A program made the translations under genes and the position numbers. Of a stretch of 60,000 bases of DNA, positions 31,653 through 42,553 are shown one piece after another. The first letter of the stretch is position 1, and every line of letters starts with the position of its first letter. The stretch comes from Adiantum capillus-veneris (lineage: Eukaryota; Streptophyta; Polypodiopsida; Polypodiales; Pteridaceae), in the NCBI GenBank assembly GCA_014529385.2, contig CM043966.1, positions 93,943,087 through 94,003,086 on the forward strand. Direction: 5' to 3'. Below the pieces are notes generated by a model. It did no database searches and had not been told where the DNA came from. It saw only the letters and a list, made by a program, of their open reading frames with translations.

Positions 31653-32111
31653 TTACATTTGATGAAACACTAGACCTTTTAGGGACTCTTTGAAAAAAAT
31701 CATGTATGCAAAAACTGAGCTTTTCATTGATTTGTCAAAAGCAGGAGAATTTACAAGTGGTATAGTATGACCGGACTCACTAGCATCTATAAACATGCTC
31801 TTTTCCTTGTAGGTGAAGTAGTTTCTCCTTTCAAGGAACTTCATGTTGGCAGCCATGCGGTTGAACCATGCTACCCCTAGGATAACATCCTCATTTTGGA
31901 GAGGAGAGATGAAAAAGTCTTTTTTGTCAACGTAGCTTTGGACATGAAGCCTCAACTTCCCAATCAAGGGAGTAACGGAGGCTTGCTGTCCCTTGAAGGC
32001 TCCATCGACAGTTATAGTATCCCCCATTTTAAAAGCTTGAATGCCCAACTTAGTGGCCAACTCCATTGATATGAAGTTGTGAGCTAAGCTCAAACAGGAT
32101 GAAGGCATCAT
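31653..32111 (-). pseudogene. Chromovirus protease, active site destroyed
   Basis: The frame reads AHNFISMELATKLGIQAFKMGD, VTPLIGKLRLHVQSYVDKKDFFISPLQNEDVILGVAWFNRM, the pattern of a chromovirus retropepsin ending in the ILG(V/M)xW block. The residues before HNFIS should contain D-[ST]-G. Here the frame is shifted and the neighbouring frame reads ILFELSS, so the catalytic Asp codon appears changed to Glu. 31462-31652 holds the protease-RT linker in broken frames. Confidence 0.75.
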
Positions 32112-32117
32112 GCTCCC

Positions 32118-33526
32118 TTACCTTTTCCCAACCATAGGAGAGAGGTGATCCTTTGCAATAAGCATCCTCTTTTGGAGCTTCGGTCGTGGAAGCTCTAGGA
32201 GCCTCATTGCGAGCATTTTTCTTGGGACAAGAACAATAGCCATGTCCTTGCTCCCCACACTTGAAGCATTTGCGGTCCTAAGAAAAGCTTCTAGCTCTTC
32301 AGGAGAGTGTTTATTTTTACCTTTGTAAACTCCCTTCTCGTTGGACCGATTGTTGTTGTTGTTGTTGGAATTTCCTTGGGAAGAATTTTGGGCATTGTTT
32401 TTCCCCTTTGCAGCACTTTTGTCTTTGCTTTCCATGGGCTTGTTATTCCTTCTAGCCCCTTGTTGGAAATTAATGCACGAAGCAACCACAATATGGTGGA
32501 TTACTTCGGTGATAGAACCCGGCCGTTGAGAGTTTCCATACTCGGCCATTTTTTCAGGTAATCCCACACATAAATTCTGCTTTTGTTTGGCAAAGTCTAT
32601 CTTTTGAAAGACAATAGCCTTGAGATGTAAATCCCAAAACTTGTCCACATATTTGTGGATAGACTCGTTGAAGCAGCTTCAAACTCCGCCATTCAGTAAG
32701 CACCTTGTCCTTTGCATCACTTGCAAGGAATTTCTTCATGATGGAAACTCGTGGAGTTTTCCATATCTTTGGGGCTTCATCATTGCCATGAAGGCTAGCC
32801 CACCATTGACGAGCAGATTTCTAGAAGTGCATAGCTACATGGTGTAGCTTGGAGGACGTCATGAAGCCCTCATCTCCAAAGGCCGCATCAAATTGTTGGA
32901 TGAAGTCCAATACTTTGTCGGTAGCACCAAAGGTGCCATCATAGGTGAGAAAAGAGATACTCTTTTCTCCCTCTTTGAACTTCTTGAGCTTTTGGGACCT
33001 TCTCCATGCAGGGTAAGATTTGCAATGTCCTCTCCTCTTGTATTCTCTAGGAGAATAGTTTTTGCTTTTGTTTAAAGAGGAAGTGGGTGAAAAAGAAGGA
33101 GAAGAGGGTGATCTCTTTCTTGCAATTTTTATTCCTTTGTTTCCTCTCTTCCCTTTCAGAGTGACGAGGAGAAGGACTGTGGGTTGAACGTTTACTCTTG
33201 GGAGGAGTTGGTAATCATCTAGACCGTCGTCTTCGTGGAGCCACATCTTCAAAGGGACTTAAAGATTCATTACTTTCTTGCTCTTTGGATTCCTCCTCTC
33301 ATATGGGAGATAGTCTTCTTTTGAGGGTCTCTTCAAGGTGGCCTCCTAAGATCTCTCTCCACTTGGAGAGGAAGGGAAACCCCATAAGCGCGAAGGTGTT
33401 GAGTAACTTCAACTTGCAGAGTAGGGTTGGCCATAGCTTGTTGCAACCTAATAACAAGGTAATTAACAAACAAGGGGCATTATCATTAGCACCTTCATGT
33501 GCAAAATCAAATTTATTAATATTCAT
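32118..33526 (-). pseudogene. Chromovirus gag
   Basis: Pieces in order on the minus strand: 33526-33299 (N-terminal, ends at a stop); 33252-32821 with a basic region and LTYDGTFGATDKVLDFIQQFDAAFGDE, the start of the Gag core; 32739-32554 with MKKFLASDAKDKVLTEWRSL; 32648-32118 with CVGLPEKMAEYG, an Asn/Ser/Lys-rich linker (NNNNNNRSNEKG) and the nucleocapsid. The CCHC knuckle CFKCGEQGHGYCSC (normal x2-x4-x4 spacing) is readable near 32265-32225, but in a frame other than the flanking ORF. At least three frameshifts or stops. Confidence 0.8.
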
Positions 33527-33882
33527 TCTACTCTCTTGGTCATTGTCATCCTCAAAAACCTTAGTCGCTACTCTTCTTTACCTTTAAAAATTAGTTCTCA
33601 AGCAGCCACACCCGTGATTTAGAGTCTCTTGATTGCAAAGACTAGTGAGTTGATTATGATTCCTATTGAGCTTTCTCGTAGCTCAATAAGGGTTAAGCCA
33701 AAGGCAAGCCCCGAGAGACTCCATTGTTAAGACTATAGTTCCCAACGGTGTACCTCGAACTAAGTCCTTCTCAACCAAGATAATAGATCCCTGTCCCACT
33801 TACCCTATTGCAATGAACAGGTCCAAACTTTCATTGACAACTTAAGGACCTCTCTTCTTAAGCAAAAAAAGAGAAACCTATA

Positions 33883-33894
33883 GCTCTGATACCA
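33883..33894 (-). promoter_or_regulatory. Chromovirus primer-binding site, tRNA-iMet
   Basis: On the minus strand the 5' LTR ends CCATTACA and is followed, after one T, by TGGTATCAGAGC, the standard initiator-Met primer site. Confidence 0.95.
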
Positions 33895-33895
33895 A

Positions 33896-35501
33896 TGTAA
33901 TGGAAATGGCCTATGAACTTTGAGAATAGTAGAATTAAGAGAATTAGAGTGAGTATTTTCATGAGACTACTTTGAGAACATAGAGGGTGAACTTAATTAG
34001 CAGTAGCAGCATAACCATATATTTAATTAACTTGGCATAAACAATACTTTTACAAGAGAGACAATTAATGAACTTGACAACAGTTGAGGACCAGATTTAT
34101 GTGGAGCCGGTCCCCCCTCCAATAGGCTTTGTATTGTAGATTGTCCCATCAAGAGAGACTTGGTACAATACAATCTTGGTGTTCCTTGTGACCAAGGTGA
34201 TGCAATGAAGATGGAAAGCTTCATGCATCACAAGCATAACATAAACTTTGTAAAAGCATTAACCATCCCCGGCCTCATTTCCAATGCCTCAAACACTTTC
34301 AAAGGTGGAGAGAGCTAGCGGAGAATGAGGGTAGGGAAGAGGAAGAAGAAGCATTCATAGGAGAAAGAAATAATTCCTCTCTTATCATCACTCTTCTTGC
34401 TTAGCATAGCATAATAGCATAGTAATGGAGATGAAGAAGATGGCAAGATTAAGCATTGAAGCATTGCTCTTGGTTGGATTTGCATTCCATAGCCAAGAGT
34501 GTTGGTGTAGGCTCTCAACTTTTAAACAAGCTTGGAGAAGGAGATGGAGCTCTTGCACTTTGCACTTTGCACTTCACACAATGAGTGTGTGTGGGTGTGT
34601 GTGTGTGTGGGGGGGGGGAGTATAACCCCCCAAGCTAGCCCCTAGCTTCCTTGGTCAACCCCCCCCCCCTCCTTGTAGCTCATACTAGAAGATGATTGGA
34701 CCCCTACAAGCATAGCCAACCACATGCAGGGTGCATATCAAGTAACCATGCTAGCCTTGGGACAAGTGTCCCCCTTTCCCTTTTGAGAGAGAGGACTTGA
34801 TAAATGCATAATCAATTAAATAAATTAGCTAAATTATCATTGGACCCCTTGAGAGGCCAAACAATAGGTTTTTAGGCACACAATGAGGGCAACATGAAGA
34901 GGAACTTGACAAGTGTCCTTCCTACTTATTTAGACCAAGCTTGCCTTGTGTGAGGGTGTGTGTGTTCTCTTTCATGCTCCTACAATAAGGCCCCCCCCCC
35001 CCCTTGAGTAGGGATCATGTTTGACTTTTGGAACTCCTCAAGCCCCTCAAGCACCTTAGATTGGAGCACCTTAGCACCTCCGTCATTAAGCACCTCAAGC
35101 ACCTTAGTCAGCAAGCACGACAAATACCTCAAGCATCTTAGTTAGCAAGCACGACAAGCACCTCAAACACCTTAGTCAGCAAGCACAAGAAGCACCTCAA
35201 GCTTGGGCCAGGTTCCGACCTCAAGCACAACCATAGCTTGCCTAATGTCAAAGGACTTATAACACTAACAATTGGAGGTCTTTAATGAAGCTAACCCTAA
35301 GGTCTTTGAGCTCCATTAGCTAGCCTTGCTCTTTGATAGACCATCTCTCATTTGGACCCTTTAACCTTGGCCTCGTGTTGAGATAGATCCATAAGGACAT
35401 GTCTATATTCTAACCCTTGTTCCCATTTATTCTCCCATATTAAATGATCAGTTTAATAGGAGAAAATCATTTGGCCTGGTTAGATGTTAGATTTTATGAC
35501 A
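33896..35501 (-). repeat. Chromovirus 5' LTR
   Basis: 1,606 bp, TGTCATAAAATC to CCATTACA on the minus strand. It differs from the 3' LTR at many single bases and in the lengths of poly-G/poly-C, (TG)n and minisatellite tracts, which suggests a fairly old insertion. Confidence 0.95.
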
Positions 35502-35999
35502 CATTGAGTACAATCGAAGCATCAAAAGTGTCTTTCAACCGAACTTACTCTATTATGGAGATCGATATTCAAGAAAATCCACGTGTTTGAAAATAGAGAA
35601 AAGTGGAGAAGTAAGGAGGGGATAAGAGCCAAGAGTTGTGCGCTCGGAGAGTCAAGAGGTGACCGTGTCAGAGGAGATGAAGTTGCACTTGTCCCATAAT
35701 TTCATGATGAGACGTAGTTGCCTACAAATATTGCAACCTCCTCAGCACCTATAGTCGCAAAGCCAACCATTTCTCTTTGCCTCAATTCGATTTGAACTGA
35801 GACACCCAATAGCAGCGTTGAGGAGTACTCTATTTTGGACTCACCCTACGCTTCCTCTTGCACGTTACTACCATTATCATCCTCATCATCATTGTTCGCA
35901 TTCCAAGTTAGCACCCTCAACTCACCCTCATCATCCACTTCAAACTTTGGCTCCCATCTCACGATATCATGTCCATCTAATTGACCAAGAGTATTTTTT

Positions 36000-36840
36000 G
36001 GTCTTGGATAGAGGAGGGGTTGCAGCTCGGTGCCCAACTAGGGTAGGACCAAGAAGCTCTCGGCTCTTTTTGGTGGATACAAAGCGAGGGTGTCTCTTCA
36101 GATGATGCAATCACATTAGGGGTTGCTGAAAGAAAACATCGTGCTTGGCACTACCTTGGTAGACATGTATGCCACATGTGGTGCACTTCATAAAGCACGT
36201 TAGTCAGCATGTATATCAAGTGCGGTTCAATCCTCGACGAGCTTCCTATCCACAATGTTTTCTCATGGAGTGCATTGATTGCAAGATATGTCCAACAGGG
36301 TTAGGGTCAAGAAGCTTTGGGCTGTTTTGAGTGGATGAAGAGAGAGGGATTCTCTCCCAATGCAATCACGTACACTTGCGCCTTGAAGGCATGCGGAATT
36401 ACATAAGATGCTGATATGGGCAAAATAAATCACGATATTATTGTTATTCAAAGGTTGCTGAAAGAAAACATTGTGCTTTCTCGTTGGTCGACATGTATGC
36501 CAAATGTGGTACACTTCATAAAGCACAACGAGTGCTTGATGAACTTCCTGTCTGGGATGTCATCTCTTGAAATGCACTGATTGCGGGCCCTACCCAAGTT
36601 AGCTCTGGGCTTTTTTTGGCGGAGGTAAAGCGAGGGTGTCTCTCCAAATGCAATCACATAATATGATTGCGTCTTGAAGGAAAGGGTCAAGTGAGGTCAG
36701 GAAGCGGATGGGTTGTTTTCAGCAGATGGAGAGAGAGGGCATCTCTCCGAATGCAATCACGTACACTTGCACCTTGAAGGCATGTTGTTTTCAGTAGATG
36801 GAGAGAGAGAGCATCTCTTGAAAGGTAAAGTTTAGGCCAT
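36000..36840 (+). pseudogene. Pentatricopeptide-repeat (PPR) gene fragments
   Basis: Degenerate PPR motifs in changing plus-strand frames. Near 36130-36200: ENIVLGTTLVDMYATCGALHKA. Near 36305-36395: WMKREGFSPNAITYTCALKACG. Near 36465-36600: LVDMYAKCGTLHKAQRVLDELP followed by WDVIS, then NALIAG. The block AATGCAATCACGTACACTTG...CTTGAAGG recurs at about 36358 and 36748, and a partial one at 36650. PPR proteins bind organellar RNA. No frame is open for more than about 30 codons, so this is a relic, perhaps shuffled by duplication. 35507-35999 before it and 36841-37196 after it contain nothing I can name. Confidence 0.7.
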
Positions 36841-37201
36841 GTGTTTTATACTCTTGAATTTAGCAATGTTAATTTGATTTCAATAATTAGAGAGCACCCA
36901 TTCCAACGATAAAATCAAAGCATTTATTACGCAATTTGAGGAAATAATGATGAATTCCGCCCCACATGGATCCAAGTAGAGTTCATAAGAGGATCACGTA
37001 CATTTGTAAATTTGTGTTGGGCCTGCATCCAAGATTTGGCACATGATAGTCATCGGCCTACTTGAAGTGTATTCTTTATGCACATAAAGTGAAGTGATGA
37101 GCCCTTGAATTTGGTACTTACTTGAATTCTTTAGCATTAAGCTAGGCCCATTTTGCGGCTATCACTAAACACCCCTAAGGTTTCTACCATTGATAACAAA
37201 T

Positions 37202-37526
37202 TGTTAACCACTTACGGACACCCTATCACCTTTGACGAACGCCTTATCACTTATTTGAGTCATGGATCAGGCTTGTTGGTCCTATAGGTGCGTAGATGAT
37301 CGCCGATGAGAGGTGCACCACGTATCACATTTTTATAATATTTTTGCTATGATCGGCCACTATGGGCACCCATGTGTGAACGGGTCAGATTCATATAAAA
37401 GGTCCATTTTGACCTAAAATCCTCATTCTTTGAGGTGCATTCTAAAGAAGTGCTCTGGCTCTACCTCTATCTTCTTCTCCATTGTGTGCTTATGAGAGTG
37501 TGTGTGTGTGTGTGTGTGTGTGCATG

Positions 37527-37572
<46 letters not shown>

Positions 37573-37795
37573 AGCATTGCGGCGGCAACGAGGCGATTGA
37601 GTGCGGTGACGACAACTCCCTCTTCTTTGTGGCACGGGATCCTTCACGATGGCAAGCATTGAGCGATGAGTGACACACCATTGCCCCTTTGAGCTAGCTA
37701 GCTAGGATAGTCTAGTTGTGTGCTTGCAGCCATGCGTGGCTCGCACACAGTGTTTGGCAAGTTCCCAACTTCCGACACGTGCAATAAAGCGCACA
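37202..37795 (+). repeat. LTR of element A (TGTTAACC family)
   Basis: 594 bp, TGTTAACCACTTACGG to AAAGCGCACA. TATA box (TATAAAAGG) at 37394-37402. A (TG)n(AG)n microsatellite at 37497-37569 lies about 100 bp after the TATA box, at the same place as in the LTRs of B and C. The GC-rich stretch CATTGCGGCGGCAACG follows. Confidence 0.9.
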
Positions 37796-37799
37796 TTTT

Positions 37800-37817
37800 T
37801 GGTGTCGTTGTCGGGGA
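37800..37817 (+). promoter_or_regulatory. Primer-binding site of element A, degenerate tRNA-Asp type
   Basis: TGGTGTCGTTGTCGGGGA, which differs from the intact version in element B (48597) by three C-to-T type changes. Confidence 0.75.
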
Positions 37818-38741
37818 TTGCCTTGCACTAAGCTTGAGGAGCACTCAGTGCTACCTCATGAAGCCATTCACTTCTGTCATATTTGGTTTTTCTGAGCTAT
37901 GTTAGATCTATTAAGTGGCTGTAATGTGCAGGTTTTTAGCAGGTTTTGTTAGATCTGTTAGTGGTTGCAATGTGCAAGTTTTGTTAGATCTGCTAAGTTT
38001 TGTAATGTGCAGGTGTTAGCAAGTTTGTTTGTTAGTGTAGTTCTATAATGTGCAGTAGACAGTGAGAAGGTTGATTATTCTATCAGTGTGTAGTTTCCTG
38101 TGTTAGGTAGTGTGTGTACAATGCTAATTAGTGTTAATTAGTTCTATTAGTTGTAGATAGCTTAGACAGAGCTGCAAGGTGCATCTCTGTGCACATGAGC
38201 TCGACGTCCACGCAGCAAAACATTATCCACATAAAGTTTTTTAATAAAAAAACGCTCAAAAAATATGAGACCAAAAAGAAAATTCAAAAACAAAACGGAA
38301 AAAGAAAAAGAACTTATATAATAGGAAGGATCGGGATCGTTCCCCGAGCCCAAGCCCATGCCCAGGCCTCAGTCCTCAGTCTTATGATATAGTATAAACA
38401 CTACTATATATATAAAGACTAGCCCCTCAAGTGAAGGGAGTGCATGTGGGACAAGTCCTTCAAGTCCTCCACCCTTCCCTTCACATTTACCCCTTTAACT
38501 TACTAATTTCAGTCTTCTTCTCGACTAGAAAAAGACTGGTTTTAGGATTTTGAGGGCTTGAAGTAATCTAATCAGGGGTGTAAAGCACGGCATGTCCCTT
38601 TAACCAAGACGGTCATTTTGAGCTATCACACGCCATATTCCATGGTTTGGTTAGAAAAAGGACCAAAATAAAATAAAAATTGAGAGTAAATTTAGGTTGC
38701 AAAAAACTCGCTCATTAACACTTCTAGAGTGTTGAGGTCAC

Positions 38742-39527
38742 ATGCACCTACGTTTTGGTCGTGTGCTAGAGGACGATCACATAGAGAGTGTCTTTGTTTA
38801 CACAAGCACCCATTATTCCTCCATATTAGGCTCTAGGCTCTCAGCGGGAACCCAAGGTGGTACCATTCAGGGCCCACATATTGCATGTAGTGACTCTTAC
38901 TTTGACTACAACATCATGGAAGGTTACACAACACCCAATCTTGATAGTTCAAGCCAAGACATGCATGCCATGGGCCCACGGTCTGGACCGAGCATGTTTA
39001 GCGACTTGAAAGAAACTGTTAGTAGAGCCACTTGCTCCGAACATGGAGCTAGCGATGTAAATGAAGGGGGTGGGGAAGTAAATTCAATATAATTCATGAC
39101 CAATGTAGACCCCATGCTCCTGGAGAGTGGGCATGTGAATACTCCATTCACTGTACCCCTTGACTCTTCAGAGCTATTCCCCTCCGAGGTTATATTAACT
39201 GATGGTAGAATCCTTGCCAAAGTGCAAGAGGTTGAGTGATATATCATTGTAGCTACGGAAAAGAAAATTGAGAGCTTATGCAAGACAAAGCAACAGAGAG
39301 AGCTAAAGGCAAAGGCCCCTATGTCAACGTCCATGCTAGTCGAGTAATCTAGCGCTCCTGAATTAGCAACCACTAAGGGTCAACCCATAAAGAGCCACAT
39401 TGCATCTAGTTCAAAGGACACCCCTAACATCTCAATCCTAGATGGAATGTTTTTAAATGAAAACTGGGAGTATGAACTACAAACGGAGACTTTAATCAAC
39501 CTATACACAGGTCATACCTATCACGTG

Positions 39528-39528
<1 letters not shown>
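38742..39528 (+). pseudogene. Element A gag, N-terminal part, decayed and truncated
   Basis: The ATG at 38742 gives MHLRFGRVLEDDHIES, aligned with B and C over DMHAMGPRSGPSMF and SRATCSEHGASDVNEGGGEVNS, where it stops at 39090. Homology continues in other frames (ELFPSEV..., YKLQTETL-like) to GHTYHV at about 39525, where the CA repeat begins. The leader 37818-38741 has no gene; it contains the AAGCCCA(T/A)GCCC-type run also found in B and C. Confidence 0.75.
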
Positions 39529-39571
<43 letters not shown>

Positions 39572-39865
39572 TCATGAGCACACGATGGAGAAGAAGATAG
39601 AGGTAGAGAAAGAGCACTTCCTTAGCATGCACCTCAAAGAATGAGGATTTTAGGTCAAAATGGACCTTTTATATGAATCTGATCCATTCACACATAAGCG
39701 CCCACAATGGCCGATCATAGCAAAAATACTGTAAAAATGGGATACGTGGTGCATCTCTCATTGGCGATCACCTATGCACATATAGGATTGACAAGCACGG
39801 TCCATGATTCAAATAAGCGATAAGACGTCCGTCAAAGGTGATAGGGTGTTCGTAAGTGGTTAACA
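39529..39865 (-). repeat. 3' LTR of element D, truncated at its microsatellite
   Basis: On the minus strand TGTTAACCACTTACGAACACC onwards, matching LTR A through the TATA box and ACCTCTATCTTCTTCTCC, up to the (TG)n run, where it ends. The preceding TCAGGAAGGGGGGCA is a polypurine tract, which confirms this is a true LTR start. Confidence 0.85.
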
Positions 39866-42162
39866 TGCCCCCCTTCCTGATGTAGATTCCATCCTTGGAA
39901 GCTAGTGAGATGAAGCCCGTTCATCGAGGTGGAAGAGCATCCAAGATTGAATGTCTTTAGCTTTCTTCCAACACTGTAAAATCAACCAAAAATGACACAG
40001 TAATTACATTCTCATATTTAATTAAAAAGCATATGCAGTGAATAGACACACAGATTGATTGGTAACAGAATATTTAACAAGTTCTCAGTAGTAGACATTA
40101 AATTGTAATATAATCAAACACATAAGCACTTATAAAGGTCAAAAAATAAACAAGTGTAGGGTTGCTAATTTAACAATCGAGAGATATGAGAGGTCAACTA
40201 TTAATACCATGGGCAAGCTTCTCAATTCTCTCTGGTCAATTAAGATGTTTAATTGCGAGAGCAAAGTATTTCATGGCCGAGGGTTGACCGGAGACTATAC
40301 CTAGAAGACCTTCTAGTTAAGCTATGATAAAAGGAATTGCTTATGAAATCATCGCCTGAATTATTCCCTTTGTTTGACCCCCAAAGTGTTTTCCACATTG
40401 ATTCAATTTTTGACGTGTGTGCTTATTTTGCACGCCTTGGGCTTTTTGCTTCTCAAGGAAAAGCGCCCACACATGGAACCTCTAGGGCTCTAGTACCATA
40501 GGCAATACATGTGAGTGAAGTACCAAATCAAGATGGGATTTCTCTTCCAGCTTAAGATTTTACATTTTTGGCATTTTTTTTTCTCACAACATTTCAATTT
40601 TGTAACTTTGGTGGGTCATATTGACATTGTTACCCTCCCCAAGCTCATCACAATAGTAAAATCCCTTTATAATACTTAAACTAAAGGTCAAGAAGGATTA
40701 AACCCACTAGAAAGCACTAATACATTACACACAGTGCTTCATAGTATCGGATTAAGAACCTAAAAGGAACCATTGATGATTAGGAAGGCATTTCCCATGG
40801 TATTAAGAGAAGATCTCTAATGTCTATCTTGGTCAAACTAGATTAGTCAGGCTGCTTGATTCATGAACCTAGACAAGGGACTATGACATAAAATTATATT
40901 GAATCTAATGTTGAATACTAAGCAAATGTGCTACGCTACCAATCACAGTTAAAGCAAACAAACATGGATGCTAAAAGAAAACAAGAGGCAATGATAATGG
41001 ACAAGAAACACCTGTTTCTGTTGATGATCGCGCTCGATTTTAAGAGTGAACTAGACAAAGATTGCATGAAGCTCAAAATCCTAACTACTGCAACGCGTTC
41101 CTGTACACACTAGTAAACACAAGGATTACCTCTAGGAGGCAGATTAGTGGGAAGAGGGACCAACCTTTATTGAACACAATGAAAAATACATAAAGAACCC
41201 TAACCTAATTATTGGCGCCCCCCTAGAGAGTCAAGGGAAGCATGATATTGTAGAGATGGACAGGTAGCCCTAAGTCTAAACCCCTATTCTCGTCATCATC
41301 AAGAAAACTAAATTCATCATCCCTGAGACCATACGTGCCATCCATGTAATCATGTAAATCTTCCTCATCATTAGATGCACATATGTTCACTAAGAATGTC
41401 ACTAGGTGTGTATAGTCATCTTGGTCAAAAGGGTAAGCTTGTGTAATCGGAGAGACGTTCTCTACTAAGTAGGGATTAATCGTGGTCAAGAGATGGACAG
41501 GTAGCCCTAAGTCTAAACCCCTATTCTCGTCATCATCAAGAAAACTAAATTCATCATCCCTGAGACCATACGTGTCATCCATGTAATCATGTAAATCTTC
41601 CTCATCATTAGATGCACATATGTTCACTAAGAATGTCACTAGGTGTGTATAGTCATCTTGGTCAAAAGGGTAAGCTTGTGTAATCGGAGAGACGTTCTCT
41701 ACTAAGTAGGGATTAATCGTGGTCAAGAGACGTATCAGCTATTCTAATTCCTCAAAATTCTTCTCACACGCTAGCATATCTACCAAATCCCATTCACAGG
41801 CAAGCACCGGGTAGACTATGTGAAACACTTGCAAAAAGTAAAGAGGGTACCTTGCGGAGTGGATCACTCTAGTGTACTAGCCATATATGTACACACATAT
41901 AAATTTTGGCTAGTTTGCAAATATTATAAGGGTCATGTCAAAAGGTCATGTCCATGTGCATAATGTGTTATTGTGATTTTTGGGTCATGTACTAGCATTT
42001 GTAGGTTTCCAGCTTTTTGTTGGGTGGCTCTTGCTCTTTTACTTTTTATTTTTGTTTTCTTGAGTATAGGGCTATATATATACATTCCCTAAGATTGGGA
42101 TATTGAGAGGTCGGGGAGGAAGGTTAAGAGGGGAGCAAGTGAATGATGGATGTCAATAAACA
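39866..42162 (-). other. Long 3' internal region of element D between two polypurine tracts
   Basis: The minus strand begins TGTTTATTGACATCC just after polypurine tract 1. Large parts align with 58956-60000 of element C, including CTTCCCACTAATCTGCCTCC and ACAGGTGTTTCTTGTCC, and the end of the window corresponds to about 40445 here. D has some 700 bp more than C at about 41250-41950, which includes the duplicated ORF at 41223-41726. The rest has no gene I can support. Confidence 0.7.
41223..41726 (-). CDS. Small acidic ORF made of two 79-residue tandem units
   Basis: 167 codons on the minus strand: two near-identical units beginning TTINPYLVENVSPITQAYPF and ending NRGLDLGLPVHL, each with an acidic stretch (NDEEDLHDYMD, DDEFSFLDDDE). 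The DNA units, 41254-41490 and 41491-41727, are 237 bp each and differ at one base (Asp/Gly), so the duplication is recent and keeps frame. Unit composition looks protein-like, but I recognise no family. It lies in the 3' internal region of element D and is missing from the corresponding region of C. It may be an accessory ORF of the element or captured sequence. Expression is unknown. Confidence 0.4.
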   Translation of the reverse strand: MTTINPYLVENVSPITQAYPFDQDDYTHLVTFLVNICASNDEEDLHDYMDDTYGLRDDEFSFLDDDENRGLDLGLPVHLLTTINPYLVENVSPITQAYPFDQDDYTHLVTFLVNICASNDEEDLHDYMDGTYGLRDDEFSFLDDDENRGLDLGLPVHLYNIMLPLTL

Positions 42163-42553
42163 CTCCCCCTTCCTTGGGTAGATCATACCTTTTGGAACAA
42201 TGTCGTCACCTTTTGAAACCAATTGTTCTATGTTGTAATGGTGAAGACTTTGACCAATAGTTTTTCACCACCTTAGGCATTTCATGTAGTTGTTGCAAGG
42301 GTGGTAAGGTACTCTCCTATGATTTTACTTGAAATGCTGTTTTAGGTGATGGATTTAGAATGGGAGGTTCTATTCTTTCCTTGTTTTTCTGTACAATTTT
42401 GGTGGTAGGTGGAAATTGAAAAGAAGCTTCTGTTTCTATAGAAGAACTACATGAAGAGCAAGAAGCTTCATTTTTTTTTTCTATGTTTGAGCCGAGCGAT
42501 ACAAGTCGTTCTCGCTTGGGTACCCAAACTAGCTCCGGATCAGGATTATAGTA

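Larger units (their letters stand above)
26817..35501 (-). mobile_element. Ty3-gypsy chromovirus, complete but decayed
   Basis: 8,685 bp on the minus strand, with LTRs of 1,606 bp (5', 33896-35501) and 1,602 bp (3', 26817-28418), both TG...CA. CATTG is duplicated at 26812-26816 and 35502-35506. The minus-strand order is LTR, primer site, gag, protease, RT, RNase H, integrase, chromodomain, polypurine tract, LTR, that is, chromovirus architecture. Chromodomains direct integration towards marked chromatin (family knowledge). Every coding block is broken by frameshifts or stops, so it is not active. Confidence 0.95.
37202..39528 (+). mobile_element. Element A: 5' end of a Ty3-type element (LTR, leader, partial gag)
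   Basis: LTR 37202-37795, primer site, leader 37818-38741 and part of gag up to about 39528, where it is cut off at a CA microsatellite and joined to inverted element D. The five bases before the LTR (CAAAT, 37197-37201) would be its target site; no partner was found. Same family as B, C and D. Confidence 0.85.
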
